Position numbers and translations under genes: made by a program. Under the pieces are notes generated by a model. That model was not told the origin of the DNA. It ran no database searches and saw only the letters and a list, made by a program, of their open reading frames with translations. This document shows positions 39,976 to 50,834 of a stretch of DNA of 64,000 bases, piece by piece. Positions within the stretch are counted from its first letter, which is position 1; every line of letters begins with the position of its first letter. Source of the DNA: Strongyloides papillosus (taxonomy: Eukaryota; Nematoda; Chromadorea; Rhabditida; Strongyloididae); NCBI GenBank assembly GCA_005656395.1, contig SRSI01000038.1, forward strand, positions 248,001 through 312,000, in the 5' to 3' direction.

Positions 39976-42900
39976 CTTTTGACTAGCTAGTGAGAGGTGG
40001 TTTTTATATTTCTCTCTTATTTTTGAAAGAATACAATAAATAAAACATCTATTATTTACTGTAGTTGAGAATCCTCCGATACTAAGCTGATTGTGGTGAT
40101 TTCTAACAGCTAAGGAGCTAATCGTAGATGTTATATAGGTGAAAACTACATTAGTGATGTAATATATTTGATTCGAGATTGAAAATTGATACTATTTTTT
40201 CCGGGAAAAATTTTGATGACAATTGTTATTTGTAAATAATGATGACTTTAAACTTAGCAACAATCAATGTAAGAGGTATTAAGGCTTATCCAATAAGAAA
40301 TAATTTATGAAGGAACTGTGTCACAACGAGATTGACATTACTATAATTACCGAAACCAAAGTGAAAGAAGGTATTTCGGAGAAATGTGGGAATTCTCTAA
40401 TTTCATGTGGTAAAAGTAGTGGAAAATGTATTGGTGGTGTGGGGTTTGCAATTTTCAATGAAAACATCATAAAGCATATTAAAGTTATTGAACATATTAA
40501 CTTTAGATTAAGCTACATGATAATAAATATTGATAAAAGGAAATCTCTAGGTATTATTGCAGTCTATGCGCCAACAAATTGCTATGATGTTATAGATAAA
40601 GATGAATTTTATCTATAATTATACTCATTATATCCTAATATAAGACAAATGTCAACAGTAACAATCTTGGAAGGTGTTTTTTATGGAACAATTGATAGTC
40701 AAATAATACCAAAAATAAAGGGAATGTACTCATATGATGAACTAAACGATAACGGAGAGCGATTGATAAATTTCTGCACTCAAAATAGAATAAGCATAGT
40801 CAACTCATTTTTTAAGAAACGTTGGTGGAAAAAGTTTTCATGGATAAAACCCCAAAGCATTGAAGACAATATTAAGGGTAGACTCTGTGTTAAACAACTA
40901 GACTACTTTTGATGCAACATGAAAAGGATTTTTACAGATGTAGAAACATGGAGCCATAAGAAATTTGATGCGACGGTTAGTGATCACAGATTAGTAAAAG
41001 CGACAATTAAATTTCCAAAGAAACTCTGTGATTACATTAAAAAATCTAGATGTCTTCAGAAAAAAGTACTACATTACAACATTAAATATGAAAAATCACT
41101 GAACGAAGTAGGTGAAAAAGAATTGATAATTCCATCAAATGAGTTTAAAAATGTTGAAAAAGAATATTCAAAGTTTATCAAGGAAATTAAAAGAGTAACA
41201 AAGTTAGTTACAGTAGAGAAACAAATTCCTAGTACAAGATACTCAGAACATGTTAAGTCCTTATTTAGTAATAGGAGAAAATTACTAAATTCTATTTCGT
41301 ACAGTGATAACAATGAAGATAAAAAAGAAAGTAAAGTCAAGATTTTAATAGAAATTCGTATGATTAATAAATTAATAAGACAAACAATTAAGAATAAATG
41401 GAATTCACTCGTACATGATAGAATCAAAGAGGCCCTAGAAAATAACAAGAAAATTAAAAGTGTATTTAGAGTCTTGAAAGAAAGAAAGGAAGCACTACCA
41501 GTGAAAGTGGAAAATATCAATAAGTATATGAATGATCTATATCTAATTAAATCCGAAGATATAAAAAGACTGAAAAAATTAGAAATTACAAGATTTATTA
41601 ATAATGATATTACATTACCTTTTCTAGAATCAGAAACAAGAGCTGCTATATATAGCTGTGGTAAAAATAAGATGAAAGGTGTTGATGGACTAAACGCTTA
41701 TGATCTAAGATGTCTGGGTAACAAGGCTATAAGATATTTCACTCTAATCTGCAACATGTGCTTAAAACAGGTTAAACATCCACCTGAGTGGAAGACTGTT
41801 AAATGTCTTTTTTTGTATAAGAAGAAAGGGAATAAAGATTGCTTATCATCATACAGACCTCTTAGTATATGTAGTCATGGGTACAAAATATATGCTAAAA
41901 TGATTTTAAACAGAATTCAAAAGAAAATATTAAATGAAATATCAGAAACACAATTTGAGTTCAGACCAAATTACAGTTGTAGTGATGCAATAATATGTTT
42001 GGAAAACATATTTCATACTCACCATACATATAAATTAAATTTACTAACAGCGTTACTAGATTTTCGAAAAGCGTATGATTTGGTATATAAAGAATATATT
42101 TGGTATAATCTTAATAAAATCGGTATAGAAAAATCTTTAATACTGATTTTAAAAGATTTAAATGTAAACATCAAATGTGTAATAAATCCAGAATATGGAA
42201 GTGATATTACTATTTATCCATCAAGAGGTATTCGGCAGGGTTGTTCAATCAGTTCGCTATTATACAACTTCAATTTAGAAATGGCTATGAGAAATGCCTT
42301 TATGAATAATAATATGGTATTCAAGTATGGTGTGAACATAACAGGCAGTAAAGTACCTAACTTATGCTTCGCAGATGATACATGTTTACTGGCCAATAGT
42401 TGGAATGATTTGAGCTTAATGGTGGACAAATTTATTAGAGCCTGTCAACCTGTGGGCATGAAATTAAATATGAATAAATGCAAAATTCTAATGAGTAAGG
42501 AGCTTTCAATTCAATATGAAAAGAATAAACATGTCCCACTGAATTTGGCAGATATGCAAATTTCAAAAGAAGAAGAATATTTAGGAAAAATGGCGTCTAT
42601 TACGGAAAAAAGATGCTTTTTAAAACAAGTTAGGAATAGAGCTTGGAAAGCTTTCTACAGCGTTAGCAAATATCTCAACATTTCACTAAGGGCTAGGAAA
42701 TTATTATTTGTAACTAGAATAAGATCAAGCATGTGTTATGCAGCTCAATCATGGACTACAACACAAGCTGAAAGGAATAATCTTATATCTGTAGAACGTA
42801 GTATAATTCGCAGATTGAAATTAATACCGGAGGATAAATGGTTGATAAAAGAGGATGATAATACCTTTAAGAAATTGTCAAATGAAGATATGTATAAGGA

Positions 42901-43215
42901 AATTGGTATATGTAATTTAAATCGTCATTTAGCCAAACTTAAGATTAAATTTATATACAAAAAAATTGACAAAAATGGTATAGTGCAAAGATGTCTATGT
43001 TGGTATCCTCATGGCACTAAGAAACGTATTGGCAGACCACGTGATTCTTACTTTGATTGCTTTAAAAGATCTAAATGTGTTGGTAAAAATAGTAGCAATC
43101 TAACTATTACTCATTTAATTAGACACAAGTATAATTTCATTCTTAATAACATTGTTCCCTATATTTATATATGATTAGAACGTATTTAAAATAAAATAAA
43201 AATAAAAATAAAATA
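39976..43215 (+). mobile_element. LINE A (AP-endonuclease type, RTE-like), inactive copy
   Basis: The 5' region from about 39980 (CTAGCTAGTGAGAGGTGG...) resembles that of LINE C (about 56210), so both share a leader. A single endonuclease-RT coding region follows, with no separate Gag-like ORF1. The element ends in an AAAAT simple-repeat tail (about 43185-43213) right after the stop. One protein, a short 3' UTR and a microsatellite tail suit the RTE group; the clade assignment is tentative. Confidence 0.8.
40239..43174 (+). pseudogene. LINE A endonuclease-reverse transcriptase
   Basis: Starts MMTLNLATINVRGIK at 40239, the normal beginning of an AP endonuclease. One base is misplaced near 40305; the frame from 40307 then carries TIITETKVKEG, VYAPTN and DATVSDHRLVKA (endonuclease motifs). 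Stops at TAA 40616-40618 and TGA 40910-40912 interrupt it. From 40919 a 751-residue open stretch holds RT with YRPLSICSHGYKI, LLDFRKAYD, RQGCSISSLL and the FADDTCLLA catalytic box. The C-terminal GRPRDSYFDCFKR motif is shared with the other LINEs here. The RT part looks intact; the endonuclease part is broken. Confidence 0.85.
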
Positions 43216-44000
43216 CAATTATCTTAAATAAAAGTTTGAATAAAACCTCAAGTGTAATTTTTTATATTTGGAACCCCTTTAGGGGTTCCCCAGGATCCAT
43301 CTGGATTACAGAGCATGCAAAATTCAAAAAATTTATAAATTTTTTAAATCGCATTTTTTTTAAATACCCTACGGCTATTAAATAAAATTATTAAACCTAT
43401 GATTTTTACTTTTCTATTGATAGTAAAATAAATTTATATTTTAATTTTCACTATTAACATGTTTATAAATAATTTCAACTAACATTCTATTGAAAAGAAT
43501 AATATTCCACTAATTTAATTAAAACTAAAATATCAAACATTTGAATTAACAATAATATGGCTTTATTAACAAAACATTGTTTAAGTTTTTAAATTGCTTT
43601 GAATTTTAATTAATTTGACATAATTATAAGATTATAATCTAAAATACATTTTTAAGTTGCATTATTTTTTATGTATAAAATTTCATTAAAAGTATTGAAA
43701 TAATATTAAATAAATAAACATTTTTTAATCATGATTAATATTACGCTATCATTAAATGTAGTATATCAATTCTTAATTATTTAATAAAGTGTGAACGGTT
43801 ATTTTTCTACGATTATTGTAAAATAAGGGTAAAAATTTATTTAAATATTAACTTGACTATTATAGTAAGCTACCAGTTGTTTTATTTCAATTTGTTATTT
43901 ACATTTATTAAACTAAAAAATTAGCAGTTTTAAAAAACTATTTACTTCAAATATTTATTATTTCCACAAATAATATAAAAAGACCCCGAAGGTAGCCTTG
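43216..44000. other. AT-rich spacer with one perfect palindrome
   Basis: GGAACCCCTTTAGGGGTTCC (43270-43289) is a perfect hairpin with 8-bp arms, followed by CCAGGATCCATCTGG. Otherwise no gene or clear repeat. Confidence 0.5.
43270..43289 (+). other. GC-rich hairpin after LINE A
   Basis: The arms GGAACCCC and GGGGTTCC are perfectly complementary around TTTA. It lies about 55 bp after the LINE A tail. The role is unknown; it may mark the end of an older repeat. Confidence 0.4.
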
Positions 44001-44932
44001 CACTCAAAGTCAAAGTGTCACCTATAGGTGACAATCTCAACATTGTCACCTACAGGTGACAATATCTCCTAAGTAGATTTTCAATACGTAAATTCTATTC
44101 CAATGTTCATTGTAAAAACAACATAAGAAAGTATTTCAAAACACCTTTGTCTCATTAATTTTATTTAATTTGAAGAGAAAATGTGTAGTTTCTATTGTTA
44201 ATTAGTGTTACTTCTAGAGTTCAAGTATGCTATCAGTAAAAAAATGTCTTACAATTTACCCAAGTAAGTTTAAATTAGTTAAATTTTATAGTCATTTTTG
44301 TTTCTAGATTTTGAAATGATATTAGAATATTAGGTAAGTGTTGCTTTTTATTCTAATGGTCAAATTTAGATTTAACAGCAGTACCAACTGTCAGAATGTT
44401 TCCAGAACTATCAGATAAGTTTATATATCCATATTAAGTTACTGAAGCATTGTTTTAGGAATGTCACTGGCCATTGGAATTGTCTTTCGAGGTATTTATA
44501 CTTTCATTTACATGGGTAAAGTGGCTTCTATCATTTTGATAGTTTAATTTAGATTTAATGATCGTGCTAGTGGATAAAAACAACCACAAATATCAGATAA
44601 GTTTATCATTCTAATAACTTTATATACATATTTTTTAGTATTTGAATTTATTGGTACAATGGGAAATTGGAAAAGAGGGCAGAAAAAGTTTATAGGTATG
44701 CTTTTAATTGTTTATTTATTATATTGTTTTTGTTTATAAATAAAAATATTACCTTAAATATGTGAAGTTTTATTTTAATTTGTGATCTTAAAGAGAATAA
44801 CTTTTGGGACCTAGAAAAAATTCTAGGTGACAATGTCTTTTTTTTTGACTTTGTCACCTGTAGGTGACAATCTCTTAGATTCCTAAAAATTTAAGACATT
44901 GTCACCTATAGGTGACAATCTGACTTTGAGTG
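44001..44932. mobile_element. Inverted-repeat element with terminal arrays of a 16-20-bp palindrome
   Basis: The ends are inverted copies: CACTCAAAGTCA at 44001 and TGACTTTGAGTG ending at 44932. Just inside each end lie two copies of the palindrome GTCACCTAYAGGTGAC, full form TTGTCACCTATAGGTGACAA. They are at about 44017 and 44044 on the left and about 44848 and 44900 on the right. The ~750-bp centre is AT-rich, with GTAAGT-like sites but no transposase frame. I cannot find a target duplication. Its right end directly abuts the tRNA-Glu fragment that flanks the RLE-type LINE. Confidence 0.7.
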
Positions 44933-44948
44933 TATGGTCTAGTGGTTA
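44932..44948 (+). repeat. Left copy of the 17-bp target duplication (tRNA-Glu A box)
   Basis: GTATGGTCTAGTGGTTA is identical to 48736-48752 and corresponds to the end of the acceptor stem plus the A box of tRNA-Glu (compare TGTGGTCTAGTGGTTA in the intact gene at 39425). Confidence 0.9.
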
Positions 44949-47900
44949 TTATTTTATTTGGCAACATAATAAAATCTTACAATATTACAATAATAATAAT
45001 GAAAAGATTTATTAATTGTTAGTGTTGCTATACGGTATTCCCCGCTAATTACTATGAGATGTTGCAAAGTGCCATTTTATGATCCTTGTAGAACCTAATA
45101 CAGCAGCTCTGGAGAGTTGGTGCCATAATCTTCCTCCTTTACCAAAATGACTTTCAAAATTTTCTTTTACTGATTTTAAAATTTCACCCGTAGAACTAAT
45201 AGCTAAACATATAAAAACTGTAGACATTTTCTCTTGGTTTGCTAATACTTCACAGTAATTTTTGTCAGGATTAACATCTTTATAATTCATATCAACTTTG
45301 TCTACTGAGTTTACACAATATCTTACATTTTTAAGTTCAATTTGATTCTGGTAATTTGACCAGTGAGGAATACTTATTTCAATTACATAAATTTTCCTTT
45401 TTATCTTATCCATCCAGACAATATCAGGTAGATGATGGTGTAATTTCTCATCTACGGGCCATGGAGTATCTATTGTATATTTACAGTTATTATTTTCTCC
45501 TATTTTTGCATACTCAACTTTATATTTCTTAGCAAGAAACCTCCCCACAATATGCATAACTCTATTATGTCGTCTTACTTGTAGCGATGACATGTATGTC
45601 GGACAATAATTTAAGATATGTCTTGGAGTTTCTAAAGGGTCTCCACAAGTCCTACATGATTTATCTTTTGATTTGTTTGCTGGATGCCCTTTTAACATCA
45701 ATTGGTCCTCTTGTGCAGCTAATAAGATTTTTGTATTTTTTATCGACATCCCTGAGTTTATGTATAAATGCAATACTTCATCATTTTTACTGGTTTCTTC
45801 TAACCATTTAGGGTAATACATACTTTTAGAGAAATGATCCCACAATTCTTCTTGGTACTTTTCATCAATCAACTTTTTTAAGTATTTTTGAAACTCTTTA
45901 TGAGTGTGGAATTTTAACTTCACATCATCTAATTTTAGAGTAATTGGGATTTCTGCATCTATCTCATGATTTACTTTACAAAATTTTTCAAGATCTATTT
46001 CTATTTTAACTTCATTGTTTGTGAATCTTTGAATTATTGATCTTAAATCATCAATTTTATTTCTACGTTGTTTTTTATATAATGCTAATTGAGTAAAAGT
46101 AAAAGATGCTAATTCCCTCTTCATTAAACAATATACTATAGAACATGCAGTATTTTTCATACATTCTACTCTTAAGTTTTTTATTCCCAACCCACCTTTC
46201 TTTACATCCATAAAAAGTCTTCCAGTGCAATTATTACTTTGTAATAATTTCTTATTACGAAAAATCTTCACTATTTCACTGTCAATACTTCCTATGTAAG
46301 CAAAAGTTGTCATTAATTTACCATTTTGACCAAGGTGTGTTGTGATATATGAAGCTGCTGCAGGGATTATGAGATTATGTAATGTAATAAGATTACCCAC
46401 ATTAAGATCGTAGTCCCATATAGCTTTAGTTTTATCAATCAATTTTTTCTCCAATGATTGTAGAGTTTCAGTAGAATCATCAAAAAATCTCTGTTTGATT
46501 CCAAGATATTTGTATGGATCTTGCGAATCATCTATAAAAGGTATATTTGTTTCATAACATTCAATAGATGATTTGTTTGTTGTAATACCACACTTTTTCT
46601 CATTTAATTGTAGTCCAATTTCTCCAGCTGCACTTCTAATCACTGATAATAACGTATTAAGTTGAGACATGCTTGTAGCAAAGCATTTTAAATCATCCAT
46701 AAAACATAAATAATTTGTAAAGTTTTCTAATTCTTTTACTTTTAAGTTACTTCTACCTATCTTCAATTCTATTTTTGGTTGTTTATCTAACATGTATGTA
46801 ATATATGATGACACCAACACAAATATTGTTGGACTTATAGAATCTCCTTGCAAGATTCCAGACCTTATGCTTACTTTTTTACTTAATTTATTATTAACAA
46901 CATATCTCACTTTCCATCTTTTTTGTGCATTTAACAGAAAATATTTAATTTCTTCCGCTATTGGTAGTGAACTTATCATTGAACTTATGGAATGCGACGT
47001 AATTGAATCATAAGCTTTTTGGTAATCTACCCACGCACAATATAATCTAGAACCCTTAGTTTCATAATCTTTAGTTATAGTAGCATCTATATATTTTGCC
47101 ATACATGTACCCCACCATTGTTTTTTATTTGCAAACTGAAATTTTGGTATCAGGTGATAGCAATATCTCATTACTTGAGCATTTATAGTTGAAGTTGTAA
47201 TTTTATAAAAAACATTGAGAAGGGTAATAGGACGGTAATTTTTTATTTCCTCAGGGTTATTTGATTTATATAATAGCACAGCTTTGCCTTCATATTCTAC
47301 ATCAGGTAAGGTTATTTTCTTTGTAATTATTGTGTATATCATTTTTATCGTCCACTCACGTACACTCTTTAGATTTTTATAAAATGCCCCCGCAATTCCA
47401 TCTATCCCTGGTGTTTTCCAAGGTGATATTGTATCAATTGCAAAATTAATATCTTCTATTAATGTATTACTATCTACCTCTACTTGATTGTCGATTAGGA
47501 AATTTTTTTTCAAAAATTTTTCATATCCATCACATTTAACCGTTTTTTCAGAGTAAAGTTCAGTATAATATTTGTGTACCTCATCTATATTGAGTGGTGA
47601 GTCAAATTTGGTAGTATTTCCTGATAGTCTATCTATTAATTTAAGTGAGGGTGATTTACTAAATGCCAACCTTAATATTCTTCTATGTTCATTTACTTTT
47701 AATCTGTTGACTTCCTTTTGTTTTTCCTCTTTCATCCAGGTCAAAAAAGTGATGTATTCTTTGATCTTATAGTTTGATCTCTTAGGGTATCTTAATCGTA
47801 ATTGTGCAAGCAATTGCGACGCTTTTGCACATGGTTTAGTTTTAACATTCTTTAATAATTCAATTTCACCAGACAATTTAACTATTATTTTTTTTAATCT

Positions 47901-48735
47901 TCTAATACGTTTTTTTTCTTTTCTTTCGAAATCTATTGTAGTAATTTGTTTTATTGTTTCTGCTGCTGCTCTTATTAACCTTTTCCCTTTTAGGAAATCA
48001 TCTATAGTTTCACTGAGTGGCATCAGATCTTCTAGTATACTATCTACAATAGCCCATGCTGGTGCGGTAAATTTGTTTATTACCATTTTTCTAGGAGGTT
48101 TAACGTTCATTAGATTTTTATCATTGTACTTTTTTAAAAGTATATCTTTGATACTATTCTCATCATAACTACGTTTAATTTTACCTAGAAAAGTTTCATA
48201 GTAGTATTTTTCTTTATCATTATAACCTATCTTGTTTTTATTTCTATTTACTCCCATATTTGTTGGTGAAATATGTATACTGTCAATTTTTACATTCTCA
48301 TCACTTTTGATGTCATCATTATCATTCATCATGTTGGCATATGATATGTCATTGATATGATTTTCCTCACTTATCCTCACAGGTATTAGCGAAACTTTTC
48401 TTAGTTCAGCTTCTTTTTCTGCTAATTTCTTTATTCTTTTCCTATTGTATTCGTTATTGGTAAAGTTACAGTTATATTTTGAATTTAGTTCATTAACAAC
48501 ATCTATCCATTTAAATTTAGATCCATCATGATAGCGTTGCGCAACATCGAAAAAAATGGATTTGTCTTGGTTAGTTGGTTTAGTTTTATCGAAGATAGTA
48601 CATTCTGGTGATTTCTTTGCCATTTCAGACATTTTCTTTTCCTCAGAAGTCCACTTCAACAGTTGCTTTAGGTAGAAGAATATTTAGTGACAAAATATTA
48701 CTAAAACGCCTCACCCTAGCTCGCAAAAGTAAAGA
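44949..48735 (-). mobile_element. RLE-type (R2/R4-like) LINE inserted in a tRNA-Glu gene
   Basis: The 3787-bp element is flanked on both sides by the perfect 17-bp duplication GTATGGTCTAGTGGTTA. Its 3' end is at 44949 (short 96-bp 3' UTR after the stop, no poly-A). Its 5' end is at 48735 (about 100-bp leader). The only ORF is open throughout. The right-hand duplication continues straight into the rest of a tRNA-Glu sequence, so the target was inside that gene's A box. A perfect duplication plus an open frame indicates a recent, possibly competent insertion. Confidence 0.9.
45045..48635 (-). CDS. Reverse transcriptase with C-terminal restriction-like endonuclease
   Basis: The first ATG is at 48635-48633, giving about 1196 residues; the frame is open a little further upstream. 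The N-terminal ~90 residues include a SANT/Myb-like helical segment (KFKWIDVVNELNSKYNCNF) that could bind DNA; I see no C2H2 fingers. RT motifs follow: IDGIAGAFYKNL, NYRPITLLNVFYK, AWVDYQKAYDS, LQGDSISPTIF and the catalytic CFMDDLKCF (about residue 650). Near the end come the zinc knuckle CRTCGDPLETPRHILNYC and the endonuclease core PDIVWMDK...YVIEISIPHWSNY. This is the layout of R2/R4/NeSL-type elements that insert at fixed sites. Confidence 0.92.
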   Translation of the reverse strand, partial: KMSEMAKKSPECTIFDKTKPTNQDKSIFFDVAQRYHDGSKFKWIDVVNELNSKYNCNFTNNEYNRKRIKKLAEKEAELRKVSLIPVRISEENHINDISYANMMNDNDDIKSDENVKIDSIHISPTNMGVNRNKNKIGYNDKEKYYYETFLGKIKRSYDENSIKDILLKKYNDKNLMNVKPPRKMVINKFTAPAWAIVDSILEDLMPLSETIDDFLKGKRLIRAAAETIKQITTIDFERKEKKRIRRLKKIIVKLSGEIELLKNVKTKPCAKASQLLAQLRLRYPKRSNYKIKEYITFLTWMKEEKQKEVNRLKVNEHRRILRLAFSKSPSLKLIDRLSGNTTKFDSPLNIDEVHKYYTELYSEKTVKCDGYEKFLKKNFLIDNQVEVDSNTLIEDINFAIDTISPWKTPGIDGIAGAFYKNLKSVREWTIKMIYTIITKKITLPDVEYEGKAVLLYKSNNPEEIKNYRPITLLNVFYKITTSTINAQVMRYCYHLIPKFQFANKKQWWGTCMAKYIDATITKDYETKGSRLYCAWVDYQKAYDSITSHSISSMISSLPIAEEIKYFLLNAQKRWKVRYVVNNKLSKKVSIRSGILQGDSISPTIFVLVSSYITYMLDKQPKIELKIGRSNLKVKELENFTNYLCFMDDLKCFATSMSQLNTLLSVIRSAAGEIGLQLNEKKCGITTNKSSIECYETNIPFIDDSQDPYKYLGIKQRFFDDSTETLQSLEKKLIDKTKAIWDYDLNVGNLITLHNLIIPAAASYITTHLGQNGKLMTTFAYIGSIDSEIVKIFRNKKLLQSNNCTGRLFMDVKKGGLGIKNLRVECMKNTACSIVYCLMKRELASFTFTQLALYKKQRRNKIDDLRSIIQRFTNNEVKIEIDLEKFCKVNHEIDAEIPITLKLDDVKLKFHTHKEFQKYLKKLIDEKYQEELWDHFSKSMYYPKWLEETSKNDEVLHLYINSGMSIKNTKILLAAQEDQLMLKGHPANKSKDKSCRTCGDPLETPRHILNYCPTYMSSLQVRRHNRVMHIVGRFLAKKYKVEYAKIGENNNCKYTIDTPWPVDEKLHHHLPDIVWMDKIKRKIYVIEISIPHWSNYQNQIELKNVRYCVNSVDKVDMNYKDVNPDKNYCEVLANQEKMSTVFICLAISSTGEILKSVKENFESHFGKGGRLWHQLSRAAVLGSTRIIKWHFATSHSN

Positions 48736-48803
48736 GTATGGTCTAGTGGTTAGGATTCGTGGTTTTCACCCACGCGGCCCGGGTTTGATTCCCGGTATGG
48801 GAA
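48736..48803 (+). pseudogene. tRNA-Glu (TTC) copy lacking its 5' end
   Basis: From GTATGGTCTAGTGG onward it matches the intact tRNA-Glu at 39419 (anticodon TTC, same anticodon arm and T arm, 3' acceptor TATGGGA plus A). The first four bases TCCC are replaced by unrelated sequence on the LINE side. Upstream of the left duplication the sequence is also not TCCC, so the acceptor stem cannot form. The gene was therefore probably already damaged when the LINE arrived, or the neighbouring inverted-repeat element removed its end. Confidence 0.8.
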
Positions 48804-49320
48804 TTCCTTTTAGTATTTCTTCCATATTTGGCCATACAGACCATGAAAGTTGAAAAAAATTGCACTTTTGTATGAAATTTTTCATATATAGGTGTCCTTC
48901 CTTTATATCTATAGTTTTTTAACTAATTTGCATTTTTATATATATTTTTGGACTTCCAGCAGACATTAAATAAAGTACCAACACTATATCCAATCACTTA
49001 TTCAATAATGTAAAGTCTAACTTACTTCAAATACTGAGTATTATTTAGATAAGAATAACAACATATGTATAATTGTGCAGTGAGAATAGAGTATTTTAAG
49101 AACACTTTATCTCGTGTTCTTGAGAAAATATACCACAATTGTGTTGAAACATTTCTATAGAAAATTAGTGAAATTATTCTAAAGAACATTAATATGTTTT
49201 TTTAATGATATAAATAAAAAAAATTGATTAAAAAATTTATAGTCTACATATATTCGATTATGGTTACTTAAAATGATTATTTATATTTTGACAAAGTTAA
49301 TTATAAAAAAATATAAGTCG
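48804..49320. other. AT-rich spacer
   Basis: Nothing recognisable apart from AT-rich sequence. Confidence 0.5.
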
Positions 49321-49538
49321 TTATGTCTTCGAATTTTCACTACTCTTTTCAGGAATTTTAAATTCTCCTCTTTTTACACCACGACGATTTAATGCTATAT
49401 TTTCTCCTTGCAGAATTATTAAACTTGTATTGTATGTTAGTAATGCTTTCAAAAGTTCTTTTAATTATCTTTAATAAAAATACCATCATTAAGGCAATGT
49501 TCAGTCACCATGGCATGAATTAGACATTTAAAAATAAG
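49321..49538 (-). pseudogene. Unknown gene fragment with one frameshift
   Basis: The minus strand reads LIFKCLIHAMVTEHCLNDG then, after a one-base shift near 49465 in a T/A run, KELLKALLTYNTSLIILQGEN and RRGVKRGEFKIPEKS to TAA 49323-49321. Amino-acid composition is protein-like and the two halves flow together, so this is probably a terminal exon of a decayed gene. The family is unknown. Confidence 0.35.
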
Positions 49539-50573
49539 TCAGAAACTTAAAAAAAATAAAAATGGTCTTAAAAAAGTAAGGGAATTCACTTTCATGCAAG
49601 CTATGATAATACATTTCATTTTGTATTTCATTCTAAGAATGAAAAAATGTATACTTTTAGCCATAAATTTGTAGTATGTCTAATGAATCTGAAAGTGCAA
49701 TAGAAGATTCTTTGAGTAAGAGTGAATATTTTACAATAATTTGATAAGTGGTACTTATAATTAAATGTAAGTTATCAATTATTAAAACTACAATTATAAA
49801 GAAGTGTTAGATAGTTCTCTTGAAGAAAATTTGACTCAGAAGTTGAAGATATTCACAGAAAACCTAAACATGTCGATTTCACGCATAAATTGTATATAAA
49901 AATGTGTACATTTTGATGCATTTCGTAGCCTACGGCTTTACTCATTTTGCTTATACATTCTAGTTCATTTTTCATAATTGGTCAAAAACGGCACGTTTAG
50001 ATTATTTTTTGAAGATTTAGGATATTTTAATTATCTAAATCAATGATGACTTAGTAATTTTAATAGAAAACCGTATTCAGATAAAATTATAAGTCGTTAG
50101 TATAAACACTGATTTATTTAAAAATTATGTTACAGTTAAATTTATTATTATAAATATAGATAACAACAATTTTACTGGACTGTGACCCTACAATAAAATT
50201 ATCAGTTTATAACTTAAAAGGCAAATATTAGTTAACGGTAGTACAAATTAACATAAAATTTAATGAATGTTTTGGGTCTAGTAATGTCATTATTTGTAAT
50301 TTGTTCCCTCTAATTGTTTCAGGAGGAAAATATATATATATATTTGGGAATATATATAACTATAATATGCAGAATTTAATAAAATATTTTAAAAATTTTA
50401 TGATATATAAGAAATTTGTTTGTCAACATATTAAGTTAGAAAAATAGAGACCTTGGTAATATTAAGAAAAAACATTAATAAATAGCCTTTTTAAATATAA
50501 ATGAATAATTTTTACAAACATAAATAAATTTTTTATCTTAAAGCTTATTTTATGAGTTAATCAGACATTGTAT
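49539..50573. other. AT-rich stretch without a recognisable gene
   Basis: Short AT-rich tracts and a TA-rich run near 50330. No gene is visible. Confidence 0.5.
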
Positions 50574-50574
50574 G

Positions 50575-50676
50575 GAGACGGTAGATATTCGTTTGTCCAT
50601 TATTAACTATATTTTTTTTTATAAAATATTTCGCTTGTCTATGGGTAACCATGGGTAAGATGATTTCCACCGTCTC
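50575..50676. repeat. Short hairpin MITE, copy 1
   Basis: GAGACGGTAGATATTCG at the left is answered by CCACCGTCTC at the right. The internal TTTGTCCAT and CGCTTGTCTATGG motifs match a second copy at 51837-51931. Confidence 0.45.
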
Positions 50677-50834
50677 TTTTTTAATTTAATTAAGATAGGG
50701 TCGCTGCGGAGTACATATTCGTATGTGAAGTAAATTCAATAAAATAATCAAAAATAAGTTACATATAGTAGCAATCTCATCATAATTTTCTTTGAATAAT
50801 TATTTTATTCCTTAAAAAATCATTTTTTTCTCCT

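Noticed and set aside
41074..41520. 148-codon minus-strand frame within LINE A
   Set aside because: Antisense of the LINE coding region; leucine/serine-rich shadow composition.
44220..44700. Multi-exon gene inside the palindrome-bearing element
   Set aside because: Several GTAAGT and TTTTAG sites are present, but the pieces do not join into one open frame.
48736..48803. Functional second tRNA-Glu gene
   Set aside because: The 5' acceptor strand TCCC is missing, so the acceptor stem cannot pair with TATGGGA.
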